A DNA stretch of 21,884 nucleotides from CAG-177 sp964587915. GTDB taxonomy: Bacteria; Bacillota; Clostridia; Oscillospirales; Acutalibacteraceae. The stretch is from NCBI GenBank assembly GCA_964587915.1, contig CAZPMK010000029.1, forward strand, positions 1-21,884. The letters run 5' to 3'. Both the position numbers and the translations under genes were made by a program. The number at the start of each line of letters is the position of its first letter. Position 1 is the first letter of the stretch. The notes below the pieces were generated by a model. It had not been told where the DNA came from and did no database searches. It saw only the letters and a program-made list of their open reading frames with translations. Of this stretch, positions 14,947-21,648 are shown in pieces.

Positions 14947-15315
14947 TTAAAGTACTTCGGGAGCGAGGGAAAGGATCTTTGTATAATCTCTTTCACGAAG
15001 CTCTCTTGCTACAGGTCCAAAGATACGAGTGCCTTTGGGGTTCTTGTCTTCCTTAATGATGACGGCTGCATTCTCATCAAAGCGAATGTAAGTTCCGTCG
15101 TCACGGCGAAGGCCGCTTGCGGTGCGTACTACTACCGCTTTTACAACTTCGCCTTTTTTAACTACGCCACCGGGTGTTGCTTTTTTAACAGAAGCAACGA
15201 CGACGTCGCCAATATTGGCATACCTCCTGCCGGAACCACCGAGGACTCGGATGCACATAAGCTCCTTAGCACCGGTGTTGTCGGCAACCTTGAGGTAACT
15301 CTGTTGCTGTATCAC
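14947..15315 (-). CDS. rplN: Ribosomal protein uL14, GTG start
   Basis: A 122-residue protein with the L14 sequence MIQQQSYLKVADNTGAKELM and FDENAAVIIKEDKNPKGTRIFGPVARELR. It lies at the subunit interface and forms bridges to 16S rRNA. The start is GTG (15313-15315), 8 nt after GGAGG. It is the first gene of the spc segment, 29 nt after rpsQ, without a visible promoter in the gap. Confidence 0.98.
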   Translation of the reverse strand: MIQQQSYLKVADNTGAKELMCIRVLGGSGRRYANIGDVVVASVKKATPGGVVKKGEVVKAVVVRTASGLRRDDGTYIRFDENAAVIIKEDKNPKGTRIFGPVARELRERDYTKILSLAPEVL

Positions 15316-15344
15316 AGTGTTTTCCTCCTTACACTTAGGCTAAA

Positions 15345-15599
15345 TTATTTAGCCTTCTCAATGATTTCTACTACACGCCATCTCTTATCCTTTGAAAGAG
15401 GACGGGTTTCCATAACAAGAACACGATCGCCCATTCCGCACTCGTTGTTTTCATCGTGTGCCTTGAGCTTGTAGGTGTTGTTAACGATCTTCTTATAAAG
15501 AGGATGCTTAACCCTGTCCTTAACGGAGACGACTACGGTCTTATCCATTTTATCGCTGGTTACTATACCAACGCGAGTTTTTCTGAGGTTTCTTTCCAT
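15345..15599 (-). CDS. rpsQ: Ribosomal protein uS17
   Basis: An 84-residue OB-fold protein with KTRVGIVTSDKMDKTVVVSV and HDENNECGMGDRVLVMETRPLSK. It binds the 5' domain of 16S rRNA early in assembly. GGAGG precedes ATG, 21 nt after rpmC. It closes the S10 segment. Confidence 0.98.
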   Translation of the reverse strand: MERNLRKTRVGIVTSDKMDKTVVVSVKDRVKHPLYKKIVNNTYKLKAHDENNECGMGDRVLVMETRPLSKDKRWRVVEIIEKAK

Positions 15600-15620
15600 T
15601 GAATATTAACCTCCCTTTCC

Positions 15621-15824
15621 TTACGCCTTGGTGCCGTGAAGCTCGATATCTCTCTGCACTGTAAGTATGCGGGCGATATCCTTTTTAACGGCACTGATTC
15701 GCATCGGGTTGTCGAGCTGGTTTACAGCCTGCTGGAAGCGCAGCTTGAACAGCTCATCCTTCAGCTCAAGAAGCTTTGCGTTCATCTCATCGGCGGAAAG
15801 TTTTCTGATTTCACTGGCTTTCAT
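15621..15824 (-). CDS. rpmC: Ribosomal protein uL29
   Basis: A 67-residue, two-helix protein with the motif LKDELFKLRFQQAVNQLDNPMRISAVKKDIARI. It sits near the tunnel exit beside uL23, where trigger factor and SRP dock. Its ATG overlaps the rplP stop by one base (TAATG). Confidence 0.98.
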   Translation of the reverse strand: MKASEIRKLSADEMNAKLLELKDELFKLRFQQAVNQLDNPMRISAVKKDIARILTVQRDIELHGTKA

Positions 15825-16249
15825 TACTGCTCACCACCCAATTCTTCTTTACTAACAAATTTGCATTTAATCGGGAGCTTGTTTGCTGCAAGACGCATAG
15901 CCTCTGCTGCAAGCTCTCTGTCAACACCGGCGATTTCAAACATTACTCTGCCGGGCTTAACAACGGCAACCCAATATTCGGGAGAACCTTTACCTGAACC
16001 CATTCGGGTTTCAGCCGGCTTCTCGGTGATGGGCTTGTCGGGGAAAATCTTTATCCAAACCTGACCGCCACGCTTGATGTATCTCGTCATGGCAACACGG
16101 GCTGCTTCGATTTGATTCGAGGTAATCCATGCCGGCTCAAGTGCTACAAGACCGTAATCACCGTAAGTGACCTTATTGCCTCTGGTAGCCTTACCCTTAA
16201 GTCTGCCTCTCTGTACTCTGCGGTACTTTACACGCTTAGGTAAAAGCAT
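15824..16249 (-). CDS. rplP: Ribosomal protein uL16
   Basis: A 141-residue protein with the start MLLPKRVKYRRVQRGRLKG and GSGKGSPEYWVAVVKPGRVMFEI. It is needed for A-site tRNA placement in the 50S. It overlaps rpsC by one base upstream and rpmC by one base downstream, so the three are translationally coupled. Confidence 0.98.
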   Translation of the reverse strand: MLLPKRVKYRRVQRGRLKGKATRGNKVTYGDYGLVALEPAWITSNQIEAARVAMTRYIKRGGQVWIKIFPDKPITEKPAETRMGSGKGSPEYWVAVVKPGRVMFEIAGVDRELAAEAMRLAANKLPIKCKFVSKEELGGEQ

Positions 16250-16932
16250 TATTGGTTACCTCCTTCTCTGCGTCTTCTGGGGCGGGAAGTGTTTCTGCTC
16301 TCACGCAGAACCTCGCCTCTGTAGAGCCAAACCTTTACGCCGATTCTGCCGTAGGTCGTCTTAGCCTCGGCAAAGCCGTAGTCGATGTCTGCTCTGATGG
16401 TCTGAAGAGGGATAGTGCCCTCATGATATGCTTCGGTACGGGCGATTTCAGCTCCGCCGAGACGGCCGGAAACCTGAGTCTTGATGCCCTTTGCGCCGAG
16501 CTTCATTGTTCTGCCTATAGCCTGCTTGAGAGCACGACGATAGGAAACACGTCTTTCGAGCTGAGCTGCAATGCTCTCAGCAACAAGCTGTGCGTTAAGA
16601 TCCGGCTGCTTTATCTCGATGATGTTGAGGGAAACCTCTTTGCCGCCGAGCTTCTTTTCGCAAATCTTCTTGAGCTTTTCGATTTCGGTGCCCTGACGGC
16701 CGATGACCATACCGGGCTTTGCGCAATGAATGTTTACGTAAACACGCTTTGCGTCACGCTCAATCTCAACCTTGGGTACTCCGGCAGGAGCGAGCTTCTC
16801 AAGAAGGTACTCACGGAGATTGTAATCTTCAACGAGAGTATCACCGAACTTGTTGGGATTCGCATACCAGCGGGATTCCCAGTTCTTAATAACACCGATT
16901 CTTAAACCGGTAGGATTAATTTTCTGTCCCAT
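16249..16932 (-). CDS. rpsC: Ribosomal protein uS3
   Basis: A 227-residue protein with the start MGQKINPTGLRIGVIKNWES, a KH domain (GxxG loop GRQG within MVIGRQGTEIEKLK, about 77-90) and the C-terminal S3 domain (GAKGIKTQVSGRLGGAEIAR). It forms the mRNA entry tunnel and helicase site of the 30S. GGAGG before ATG, 20 nt after rplV. Confidence 0.98.
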   Translation of the reverse strand: MGQKINPTGLRIGVIKNWESRWYANPNKFGDTLVEDYNLREYLLEKLAPAGVPKVEIERDAKRVYVNIHCAKPGMVIGRQGTEIEKLKKICEKKLGGKEVSLNIIEIKQPDLNAQLVAESIAAQLERRVSYRRALKQAIGRTMKLGAKGIKTQVSGRLGGAEIARTEAYHEGTIPLQTIRADIDYGFAEAKTTYGRIGVKVWLYRGEVLRESRNTSRPRRRREGGNQ

Positions 16933-16952
16933 TGTTTAACCTCCTCCTTAGC

Positions 16953-17315
16953 TTATTCCATTTCCTTGAGTACAAGGCTGATGTGTGAAGTCTTTTTGTT
17001 TATACGGAACGCTCTGCCCTGAGCTCTGGGTCTGATTCTCTTGAGAGTCGGGCCCTGACTTACGCTGCACTCGGCAACATAAAGGCGATCGGTGTCCATA
17101 TTGTTATTGTTTTCGGCATTTGCCATTGCTGATTTTAAAAGCTTCATCAAGGGTTCACACGCGGCTTTGGGCGTGTACTTGAGGATTGCCATTGCCTTAT
17201 CTACGGGCTGATTGCGGATTAAGTCAAGCACAATCTGAACCTTGCGAGGCGCAATACGGATGTAAGTGGCCTTTGCGGTTGCGGTGGGCACACTCTGCAT
17301 TGCCTGTTCTGACAT
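16953..17315 (-). CDS. rplV: Ribosomal protein uL22
   Basis: A 120-residue protein with TYIRIAPRKVQIVLDLIRN and the conserved hairpin end RIRPRAQGRAFRINKKTSHI that lines the exit tunnel and can be changed in macrolide resistance. No odd change is apparent in the loop. AAAGGAGTG precedes ATG. Confidence 0.98.
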   Translation of the reverse strand: MSEQAMQSVPTATAKATYIRIAPRKVQIVLDLIRNQPVDKAMAILKYTPKAACEPLMKLLKSAMANAENNNNMDTDRLYVAECSVSQGPTLKRIRPRAQGRAFRINKKTSHISLVLKEME

Positions 17316-17338
17316 ATTTAATACACTCCTTTCGCCGA

Positions 17339-17620
17339 TTATTTACCGTTGTTTGATGTTTTTGAACCTGCGTGACCTCTGAAGGTTCTCGTAGGTGCGA
17401 ATTCGCCGAGCTTATGACCGACCATATCCTCTGTTACATAAACAGGAACGTGCTTGCGTCCGTCGTGAACAGCAAAGGTGTGGCCGACAAAGTCGGGGAA
17501 GATTGTTGATGAACGGCTCCAGGTCTTGAGAACCTGCTTCTCGCCTGCTTCATTCATCTTCTGAACTCTCTCGAGCAGTTTAGGCTGCACGAAGGGTCCT
17601 TTTTTAATGCTTCTGCCCAT
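17339..17620 (-). CDS. rpsS: Ribosomal protein uS19
   Basis: A 93-residue protein with the start MGRSIKKGPFVQPKLLERV and FVGHTFAVHDGRKHVPVYVTEDMVGHKLGEFAPTRTF. It sits in the 30S head and contacts uS13 and bridges to the 50S. AAAGGAGCAG precedes ATG, 19 nt after rplB. Confidence 0.98.
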   Translation of the reverse strand: MGRSIKKGPFVQPKLLERVQKMNEAGEKQVLKTWSRSSTIFPDFVGHTFAVHDGRKHVPVYVTEDMVGHKLGEFAPTRTFRGHAGSKTSNNGK

Positions 17621-17639
17621 TATTATCTGCTCCTTTCAC

Positions 17640-18473
17640 TTACTTGTCGTTACGACGCTTTACGATAAGCTTGTCGGACGATTTCTTTGTCTTTCTGGTC
17701 TTGTAACCAAGAGCAGGCTTGCCCCAAGGAGTAACAGGACCGGGTCTGCCGACGGGTGCTTTGCCCTCGCCGCCGCCGTGGGGGTGATCGCAGGGGTTCA
17801 TGACCGAACCGCGAACTGTAGGTCTCCAACCCATGTGGCGTTTACGACCTGCCTTACCAACCTTGACATTCTCATGATCGAGATTGCCTACCTGACCGAT
17901 GGTTGCCATGCATGAAGCGGGAACGTTACGAAGCTCGCCCGAGGGAAGTCTGAGGAGCGCATAAACGCCTTCCTTAGCCATGAGCTGAGCTGAGTTACCT
18001 GCCGCTCTTGCAAGCTGACCGCCTCTGCCGGGATAAAGCTCAACATTGTGAACTACCGTACCGACGGGAATGCTTGAAAGGGGAAGAGCATTACCTGCTT
18101 TGATGTCTGCTCCCGTACCGGAAACAACAACATCGCCTACCTTCAAGCCTGCGGGCTGAAGGATGTATCTCTTCTCACCGTCTTCATACTGAAGAAGGGC
18201 GATGAATGCCGAACGGTTGGGATCGTATTCTACGCTCTTAACGGTTGCGGGAATATCGAACTTATCTCTCTTGAAGTCGATAATACGATACTTTCTTCTC
18301 TGTCCGCCGCCGCGATGGCGAACGGTGATTCTGCCGTAGCTGTTACGTCCGCTGTTCTTCTTGAGGGAAACGAGAAGGCTTCTCTCGGGAGCAACGTTTG
18401 AAAGCTCGGAGTAATCTGTAACCGACATATTACGGCGTGCATTGCCTGTCGGCTTATAGAATTTAATAGACAT
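17640..18473 (-). CDS. rplB: Ribosomal protein uL2
   Basis: A 277-residue protein with the start MSIKFYKPTGNARRNMSVTD and the HPHGGGEG signature near residues 230-237, whose histidine supports peptidyl transferase centre formation. It is among the largest and most conserved 50S proteins. GGAGAGTG precedes ATG. An 89-nt gap, containing a CCGGTT/AACCGG palindrome, separates it from rplW. Confidence 0.98.
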   Translation of the reverse strand: MSIKFYKPTGNARRNMSVTDYSELSNVAPERSLLVSLKKNSGRNSYGRITVRHRGGGQRRKYRIIDFKRDKFDIPATVKSVEYDPNRSAFIALLQYEDGEKRYILQPAGLKVGDVVVSGTGADIKAGNALPLSSIPVGTVVHNVELYPGRGGQLARAAGNSAQLMAKEGVYALLRLPSGELRNVPASCMATIGQVGNLDHENVKVGKAGRKRHMGWRPTVRGSVMNPCDHPHGGGEGKAPVGRPGPVTPWGKPALGYKTRKTKKSSDKLIVKRRNDK

Positions 18474-18562
18474 TTTTTTACACTCTCCTTACAGCGGCTT
18501 TGCGGAGTAATGTCATTCTCCATACTTTACCGCCGGAATAAAGGGTCCGGTTTAACCGGTTA

Positions 18563-18859
18563 TTACATCATGCCGTCGAAAAATTCGATGGACTTGGAAT
18601 CCTCGGTAAGAGTTACGATTGCCTTTTTGCGAGAAGCGGTGTAGCCCTCGAAACGGCCGTATCTTCTGAGCTTACCGTCAACGTTTATGGTGTTGACCTT
18701 GGAAACCTTAACGCCGAAAAGCTCTTCAACCGCCTTAGCGATTTCAATCTTGTTGGCATCCTTGGCTACCTCGAAGGTATACTTGCGATCTGCAATACCG
18801 TCCATGCTGTTTTCGGTGATGATGGGGCGGAGGATAATATCCTGTGCTATCTTGCTCAT
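18563..18859 (-). CDS. rplW: Ribosomal protein uL23
   Basis: A 98-residue protein with DIILRPIITENSMDGIADRKYTFEVAKDANKIEIAKAVEELFGVKV typical of L23. It forms the docking site for trigger factor and SRP at the tunnel exit. Its ATG overlaps the rplD stop by four bases (ATGA). Confidence 0.98.
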   Translation of the reverse strand: MSKIAQDIILRPIITENSMDGIADRKYTFEVAKDANKIEIAKAVEELFGVKVSKVNTINVDGKLRRYGRFEGYTASRKKAIVTLTEDSKSIEFFDGMM

Positions 18860-19479
18860 GCGTAAACCTCCTCTATCTTGCTTACGGCATCCTTAAGAAC
18901 TACAACGGTGTCGCAGTTAAGGAGATCGTAAACGTTCAGTGTGCTTGCAAGAGTGGTCTTAACGCCTGCGATGTTGCGAGCTGAACGGTAGATAACGTCA
19001 TTCTTCTCGGGAAGAACGAAGAGAACCTTTTTGCCGGTCTCAAGAGCGTTGACTACCTTGACCATTTCCTTTGTCTTGATGTTCTCAAGAGTAAGGCTGT
19101 CAAGAACGATAAGCTCACTGTCGGCAACCTTTGAGGAAAGAGCCGACTTGATGGCAAGTCTTCTGACCTTCTTGTTTACATCCTTGTGATAATCACGGGG
19201 CTTGGGTCCGTGTGAGATACCGCCGTGGTACCACTGCGGAGCTCTGGTTGAACCCTGTCTTGCGCGGCCTGTACCCTTCTGTCTCCAGGGCTTCTTTCCG
19301 CCGCCGCTGACTTCTGCTCTGGTAAGAGTAGACTGTGTGCCCTGACGCTGATTTGCCAGATAGCTGACTACGCAAAGGTGCATAGCGGGTATGCTGGGCT
19401 CGATTCCGAAGATGCTTTCTGCAAGCTCAAGGTCGGAAACCTTTTTACCTGTCATGTCAAAAACTGATACTGTAGGCAT
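18856..19479 (-). CDS. rplD: Ribosomal protein uL4
   Basis: A 207-residue protein with the L4 loop GGGKKPWRQKGTGRARQGSTRAPQW (residues about 60-85) that reaches the exit tunnel. In E. coli L4 also represses the S10 operon by binding its leader, causing termination and blocking translation. Whether this L4 acts on the structured leader found before rpsJ here is unknown. GGAAAGGAG precedes ATG. Confidence 0.98.
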   Translation of the reverse strand: MPTVSVFDMTGKKVSDLELAESIFGIEPSIPAMHLCVVSYLANQRQGTQSTLTRAEVSGGGKKPWRQKGTGRARQGSTRAPQWYHGGISHGPKPRDYHKDVNKKVRRLAIKSALSSKVADSELIVLDSLTLENIKTKEMVKVVNALETGKKVLFVLPEKNDVIYRSARNIAGVKTTLASTLNVYDLLNCDTVVVLKDAVSKIEEVYA

Positions 19480-19497
19480 TCTTTTCTACTCCTTTCC

Positions 19498-20130
19498 TTA
19501 TGCTTTTTTTGCATTGCGGATAACAACGATTCCGCCCTTGGGACCCGGAACGGCACCCTTGATGGCGATGAGGTTGTTCTCTGCATCAATCTTAGCTACA
19601 TTAAGATTCTGAATGGTTACTCTTTCGCAACCGAGGTGACCTGCGAGCTTCTTTCCCTTGTAAACTCTTGAGGGATCGGAGCAGGCACCCAATGAACCGG
19701 CGTGTCTTGCAACGGGACCCGTACCGTGAGACTCTTTAAGTCTGGAGAAGTTCCATCTCTTAATAGCGCCTGCGGTGCCCTTACCCTTGCTCGTGCCGAT
19801 AACATCGACCTTCTCGCCTACCGCGAAAATGTCTGCCTTGAGCGTGTCGCCAACGTTGACACTTGAAATGTCATCAAGTCTGAACTCTTTAAGAGTCTTC
19901 TTGGGAGCGACGTCGTTCTTCTTGAAGTGACCCATCATGGGCTTGTTGACTCTCTGTACTTTAACGTCGCCGAAGCCGAGCTGAACAGCCTCATAGCCGT
20001 CGTTCTCAACGGTCTTCTTCATTACGACGTTGCAGGGACCCGCTTCAATTACCGTTACGGGGATAACGTTTCCCTTTTCATCGAAGATCTGAGTCATACC
20101 GATCTTCTTGCCGATTAAAGCCTTTTGCAT
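19498..20130 (-). CDS. rplC: Ribosomal protein uL3
   Basis: A 210-residue protein with the start MQKALIGKKIGMTQIFDEKGN and the core GKGKGTAGAIKRWNFSRLKESHGTG (about 113-137), followed by RVYKGKKLAGHLG. It nucleates 50S assembly near the peptidyl transferase centre. AAAGGAGGAA precedes ATG, 62 nt after rpsJ. Confidence 0.98.
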   Translation of the reverse strand: MQKALIGKKIGMTQIFDEKGNVIPVTVIEAGPCNVVMKKTVENDGYEAVQLGFGDVKVQRVNKPMMGHFKKNDVAPKKTLKEFRLDDISSVNVGDTLKADIFAVGEKVDVIGTSKGKGTAGAIKRWNFSRLKESHGTGPVARHAGSLGACSDPSRVYKGKKLAGHLGCERVTIQNLNVAKIDAENNLIAIKGAVPGPKGGIVVIRNAKKA

Positions 20131-20192
20131 ATTGCTTTCCTCCTTTAGGTTATTGGTTGACCTTTAAGCCAACTTGACCTGCACACGCAGAA

Positions 20193-20504
20193 TCAAAGCT
20201 TGATTTCGATTTCTACGCCTGCGGGAAGCTCAAGACCTGTCAGAGCTTCAACCGTCTTGGCTGAGGGTCTGATAATGTCGATAAGCCTTTTGTGTGTTCT
20301 CTGCTCAAACTGCTCGCGGCTGTCCTTGTACTTGTGAACAGCACGAAGAATTGTTACGACCTCTTTCTCGGTGGGAAGGGGAACGGGACCCGAAACCTGA
20401 GCGCCTGTTCTCTTAGCGGTCTCAACAATCTTTTCAGCAGCCTTGTCTACAAGACTGTGATCGTAGCCCTTGAGTCTGATTCTGATTTTTCCCTTAACTG
20501 CCAT
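20193..20504 (-). CDS. rpsJ: Ribosomal protein uS10
   Basis: A 103-residue protein with GKIRIRLKGYDHSLVDKAAEKIVETAKRTGAQVSGPVPLP and FEQRTHKRLIDI, the full normal form. It sits in the 30S head and, with NusB, can act in antitermination. It is the first gene of the 31-gene cluster. AAGGAGGCG before ATG fixes the start. A leader of about 460 nt with an attenuator precedes it. Confidence 0.98.
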   Translation of the reverse strand: MAVKGKIRIRLKGYDHSLVDKAAEKIVETAKRTGAQVSGPVPLPTEKEVVTILRAVHKYKDSREQFEQRTHKRLIDIIRPSAKTVEALTGLELPAGVEIEIKL

Positions 20505-20963
20505 GGTTACGCCTCCTTAAATGATTGGCGGGCAAGCAAATTCGTGGAAACTGCCCCGGGTGTTTCAACCCGTCCGGTTTAAAAAACCGGAAAAACAATA
20601 TTTCCGGGTCAGCTAATCGCCGATTTGCTCCTATGTATCCACACAGAAAGACCGCCTCGGGAACGGCGGTTTTCCGCAGCGGCAAAGCCTTGCTTCATGC
20701 CGCCCCATTTTTCATCATTTCACCCAAAAACGCTTGGCTCGCAAGACGCCCTTGCTGCTTTTGAGCAAACTGACGAAAAACCTGAACGGCAATCCGACCT
20801 CGGACAAATGCCCTCTGCCGAATGGATACGATCGCCCGGTTTAAAATCGGACATACTCCGCAGAAATTTCCCGCTTCAGAGAGCGGCCACCTCCTGCATC
20901 AACGCATATCTGCACGGTTTACGGATTCTTTCAGGGCATAGTAACCCCTACTTTCCATCATGC
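20505..20963 (-). promoter_or_regulatory. Long structured 5' leader of the S10 cluster
   Basis: From the likely transcription start near 20963 to the rpsJ start there are about 460 nt without a convincing gene. The transcript can form many hairpins: GGCAT/ATGCC at the very 5' end with an inner AGTA/TACT, CCGCT/AGCGG just after an AGGAGGTGG (20887-20895), TCCG-AGGT-CGGA, GCGGCA/TGCCGC (20698-20703 with 20679-20684), ACCGCC/GGCGGT (20665-20670 with 20651-20656), and CGGGT/ACCCG (20568-20572 with 20557-20561). It ends in an overlapping terminator and alternative hairpin (annotated separately). This layout is that of a regulated leader, perhaps responding to a ribosomal protein, as the E. coli S10 leader does to L4. 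No known leader family is recognised. Confidence 0.65.
20574..20607 (-). terminator. Attenuator: terminator with overlapping alternative hairpin
   Basis: On the transcript strand a perfect 7-bp stem CCGGAAA/TTTCCGG (20601-20607 with 20587-20593, 7-nt loop) is followed by six T (20586-20581), which is an intrinsic terminator about 77 nt before rpsJ. The 3' CCGG of that stem (20587-20590) can instead pair within CCGGTTT-TTT-AAACCGG (20590-20574), which takes up the T tract. The two folds exclude each other. An unconditional terminator here would shut off the whole essential cluster, so read-through must be high or regulated. Confidence 0.75.
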
Positions 20964-20969
20964 CTTGAT

Positions 20970-21030
20970 ACTATATCATATTACCCCTTATATGTCAAGC
21001 ATTTTTTTCAAAAAAGTTGAGAATTTTTTT
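20970..21030 (-). promoter_or_regulatory. Strong promoter of the S10 cluster with UP-like A/T tracts
   Basis: On the minus strand a perfect -35 TTGACA (20993-20998) lies 17 bp before TATAGT (20970-20975), which has an upstream TG (extended -10). Directly upstream, 21001-21030 carries three homopolymeric tracts of 6-7 A or T spaced about one helical turn apart, as in an UP element that binds the RNA polymerase alpha C-terminal domain. Such a promoter fits a highly expressed ribosomal cluster. Confidence 0.88.
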
Positions 21031-21187
21031 GCCGCCTCAAAGCCCCGAATCCAAACGACATCAAGGCTTTCCGCCGACGGCTGTGTGCGACTGATATTCC
21101 CGTCAAACGTATATATTTAAAATGTATATATAATACAGCCTACGCACCACAATATCCTGTGTTCCGACAGAAAAATCAAATTATATG
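21031..21187. other. Spacer between divergent promoters
   Basis: I see no gene here. It separates the leftward S10 promoter from the rightward promoter of the 103-residue gene. Its only notable element is an AT-rich imperfect palindrome at 21109-21136 (GTATATAT ... ATAC ends), which could bend or melt DNA or bind a regulator, or be chance in an AT-rich spacer. Confidence 0.5.
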
Positions 21188-21216
21188 TTGATATGCCGCC
21201 GAACCTGTGGTATTAT
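21188..21216 (+). promoter_or_regulatory. Sigma-A-like promoter of the 103-residue gene
   Basis: TTGATA (21188-21193) is followed after 17 bp by TATTAT (21211-21216), again with an upstream TG for an extended -10. The gene's ATG lies 34 nt after the -10. The ribosome site AAAAGGA (21234-21240) sits 10 nt before ATG. Confidence 0.75.
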
Positions 21217-21250
21217 GTAAACAGATTTATTTGAAAAGGACGGCGTTAAT

Positions 21251-21562
21251 ATGATTGGACTCGGCAAGTGGGTGTGCAATGTAAAATCAATGCTTTTTTC
21301 GGGTGAAGTCAAGTTTGAAATATTCGACGACAACGGCTCCTACGGCTTTAAGGCGGATATCCCCGGCATTTCGCTCCCCGATATTTCCGTCAAGAGTGTC
21401 AAGCAAAGCGGAAACGATGTCAACGTGATAATCCAAACCTCCCTGCTCCCCGACAAGGATATCATCATCGACGCATTCTTTGACGGTGACTCCTTTGAGG
21501 GAACGGTTAAAATTCCCCTTTTCGGCAAGGTCAAGCTCAGAGACGGCAGACGGCTCGCGTAG
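21251..21562 (+). CDS. Conserved-looking small beta-rich protein, unknown function
   Basis: I do not recognise a named family. The 103-residue product has no signal peptide or membrane helix. It is rich in alternating hydrophobic and charged residues, suggesting a single all-beta domain: FSGEVKFEIFDDNGSYGFKADIP, then ISVKSVKQSGNDVNVIIQT, then DSFEGTVKIPLFGKVKLRDGRR. Predicted strands separated by GN, DG and PD turns fit a small barrel or sandwich, possibly lipocalin-like, but this is guesswork. It has its own promoter, a ribosome site (AAAAGGA) and a terminator, so it is a monocistronic gene transcribed away from the S10 cluster. The clear expression signals make it very likely real. Confidence 0.8.
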   Translation: MIGLGKWVCNVKSMLFSGEVKFEIFDDNGSYGFKADIPGISLPDISVKSVKQSGNDVNVIIQTSLLPDKDIIIDAFFDGDSFEGTVKIPLFGKVKLRDGRRLA

Positions 21563-21567
21563 AATTT

Positions 21568-21600
21568 AACCCGCAAAGGCATCGGCTTTTGCGGGTTTTG
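21568..21600 (+). terminator. Terminator of the 103-residue gene
   Basis: A perfect 10-bp stem (21568-21577 with 21588-21597, AACCCGCAAA/TTTGCGGGTT) with a 10-nt loop ends in TTTT, six bases after the stop codon. A second, AT-rich hairpin (21619-21626 with 21633-21640, followed by six T at 21641-21646) may act as a back-up. Confidence 0.88.
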
Positions 21601-21648
21601 AAATTTTTTCGGGATTTTTCAAAAAGTGTAACCTTTTTGATTTTTTCG

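Noticed and set aside
20494..20685. 63-residue minus-strand frame overlapping the rpsJ start
   Set aside because: It begins at a non-ATG codon without a ribosome site and passes through the terminator hairpin and the rpsJ Shine-Dalgarno, so it is a by-product of the structured leader.
20625..21020. 131-residue plus-strand frame across the S10 leader and promoter
   Set aside because: It covers the strong leftward promoter and leader, has no ribosome site, and its composition is not protein-like.
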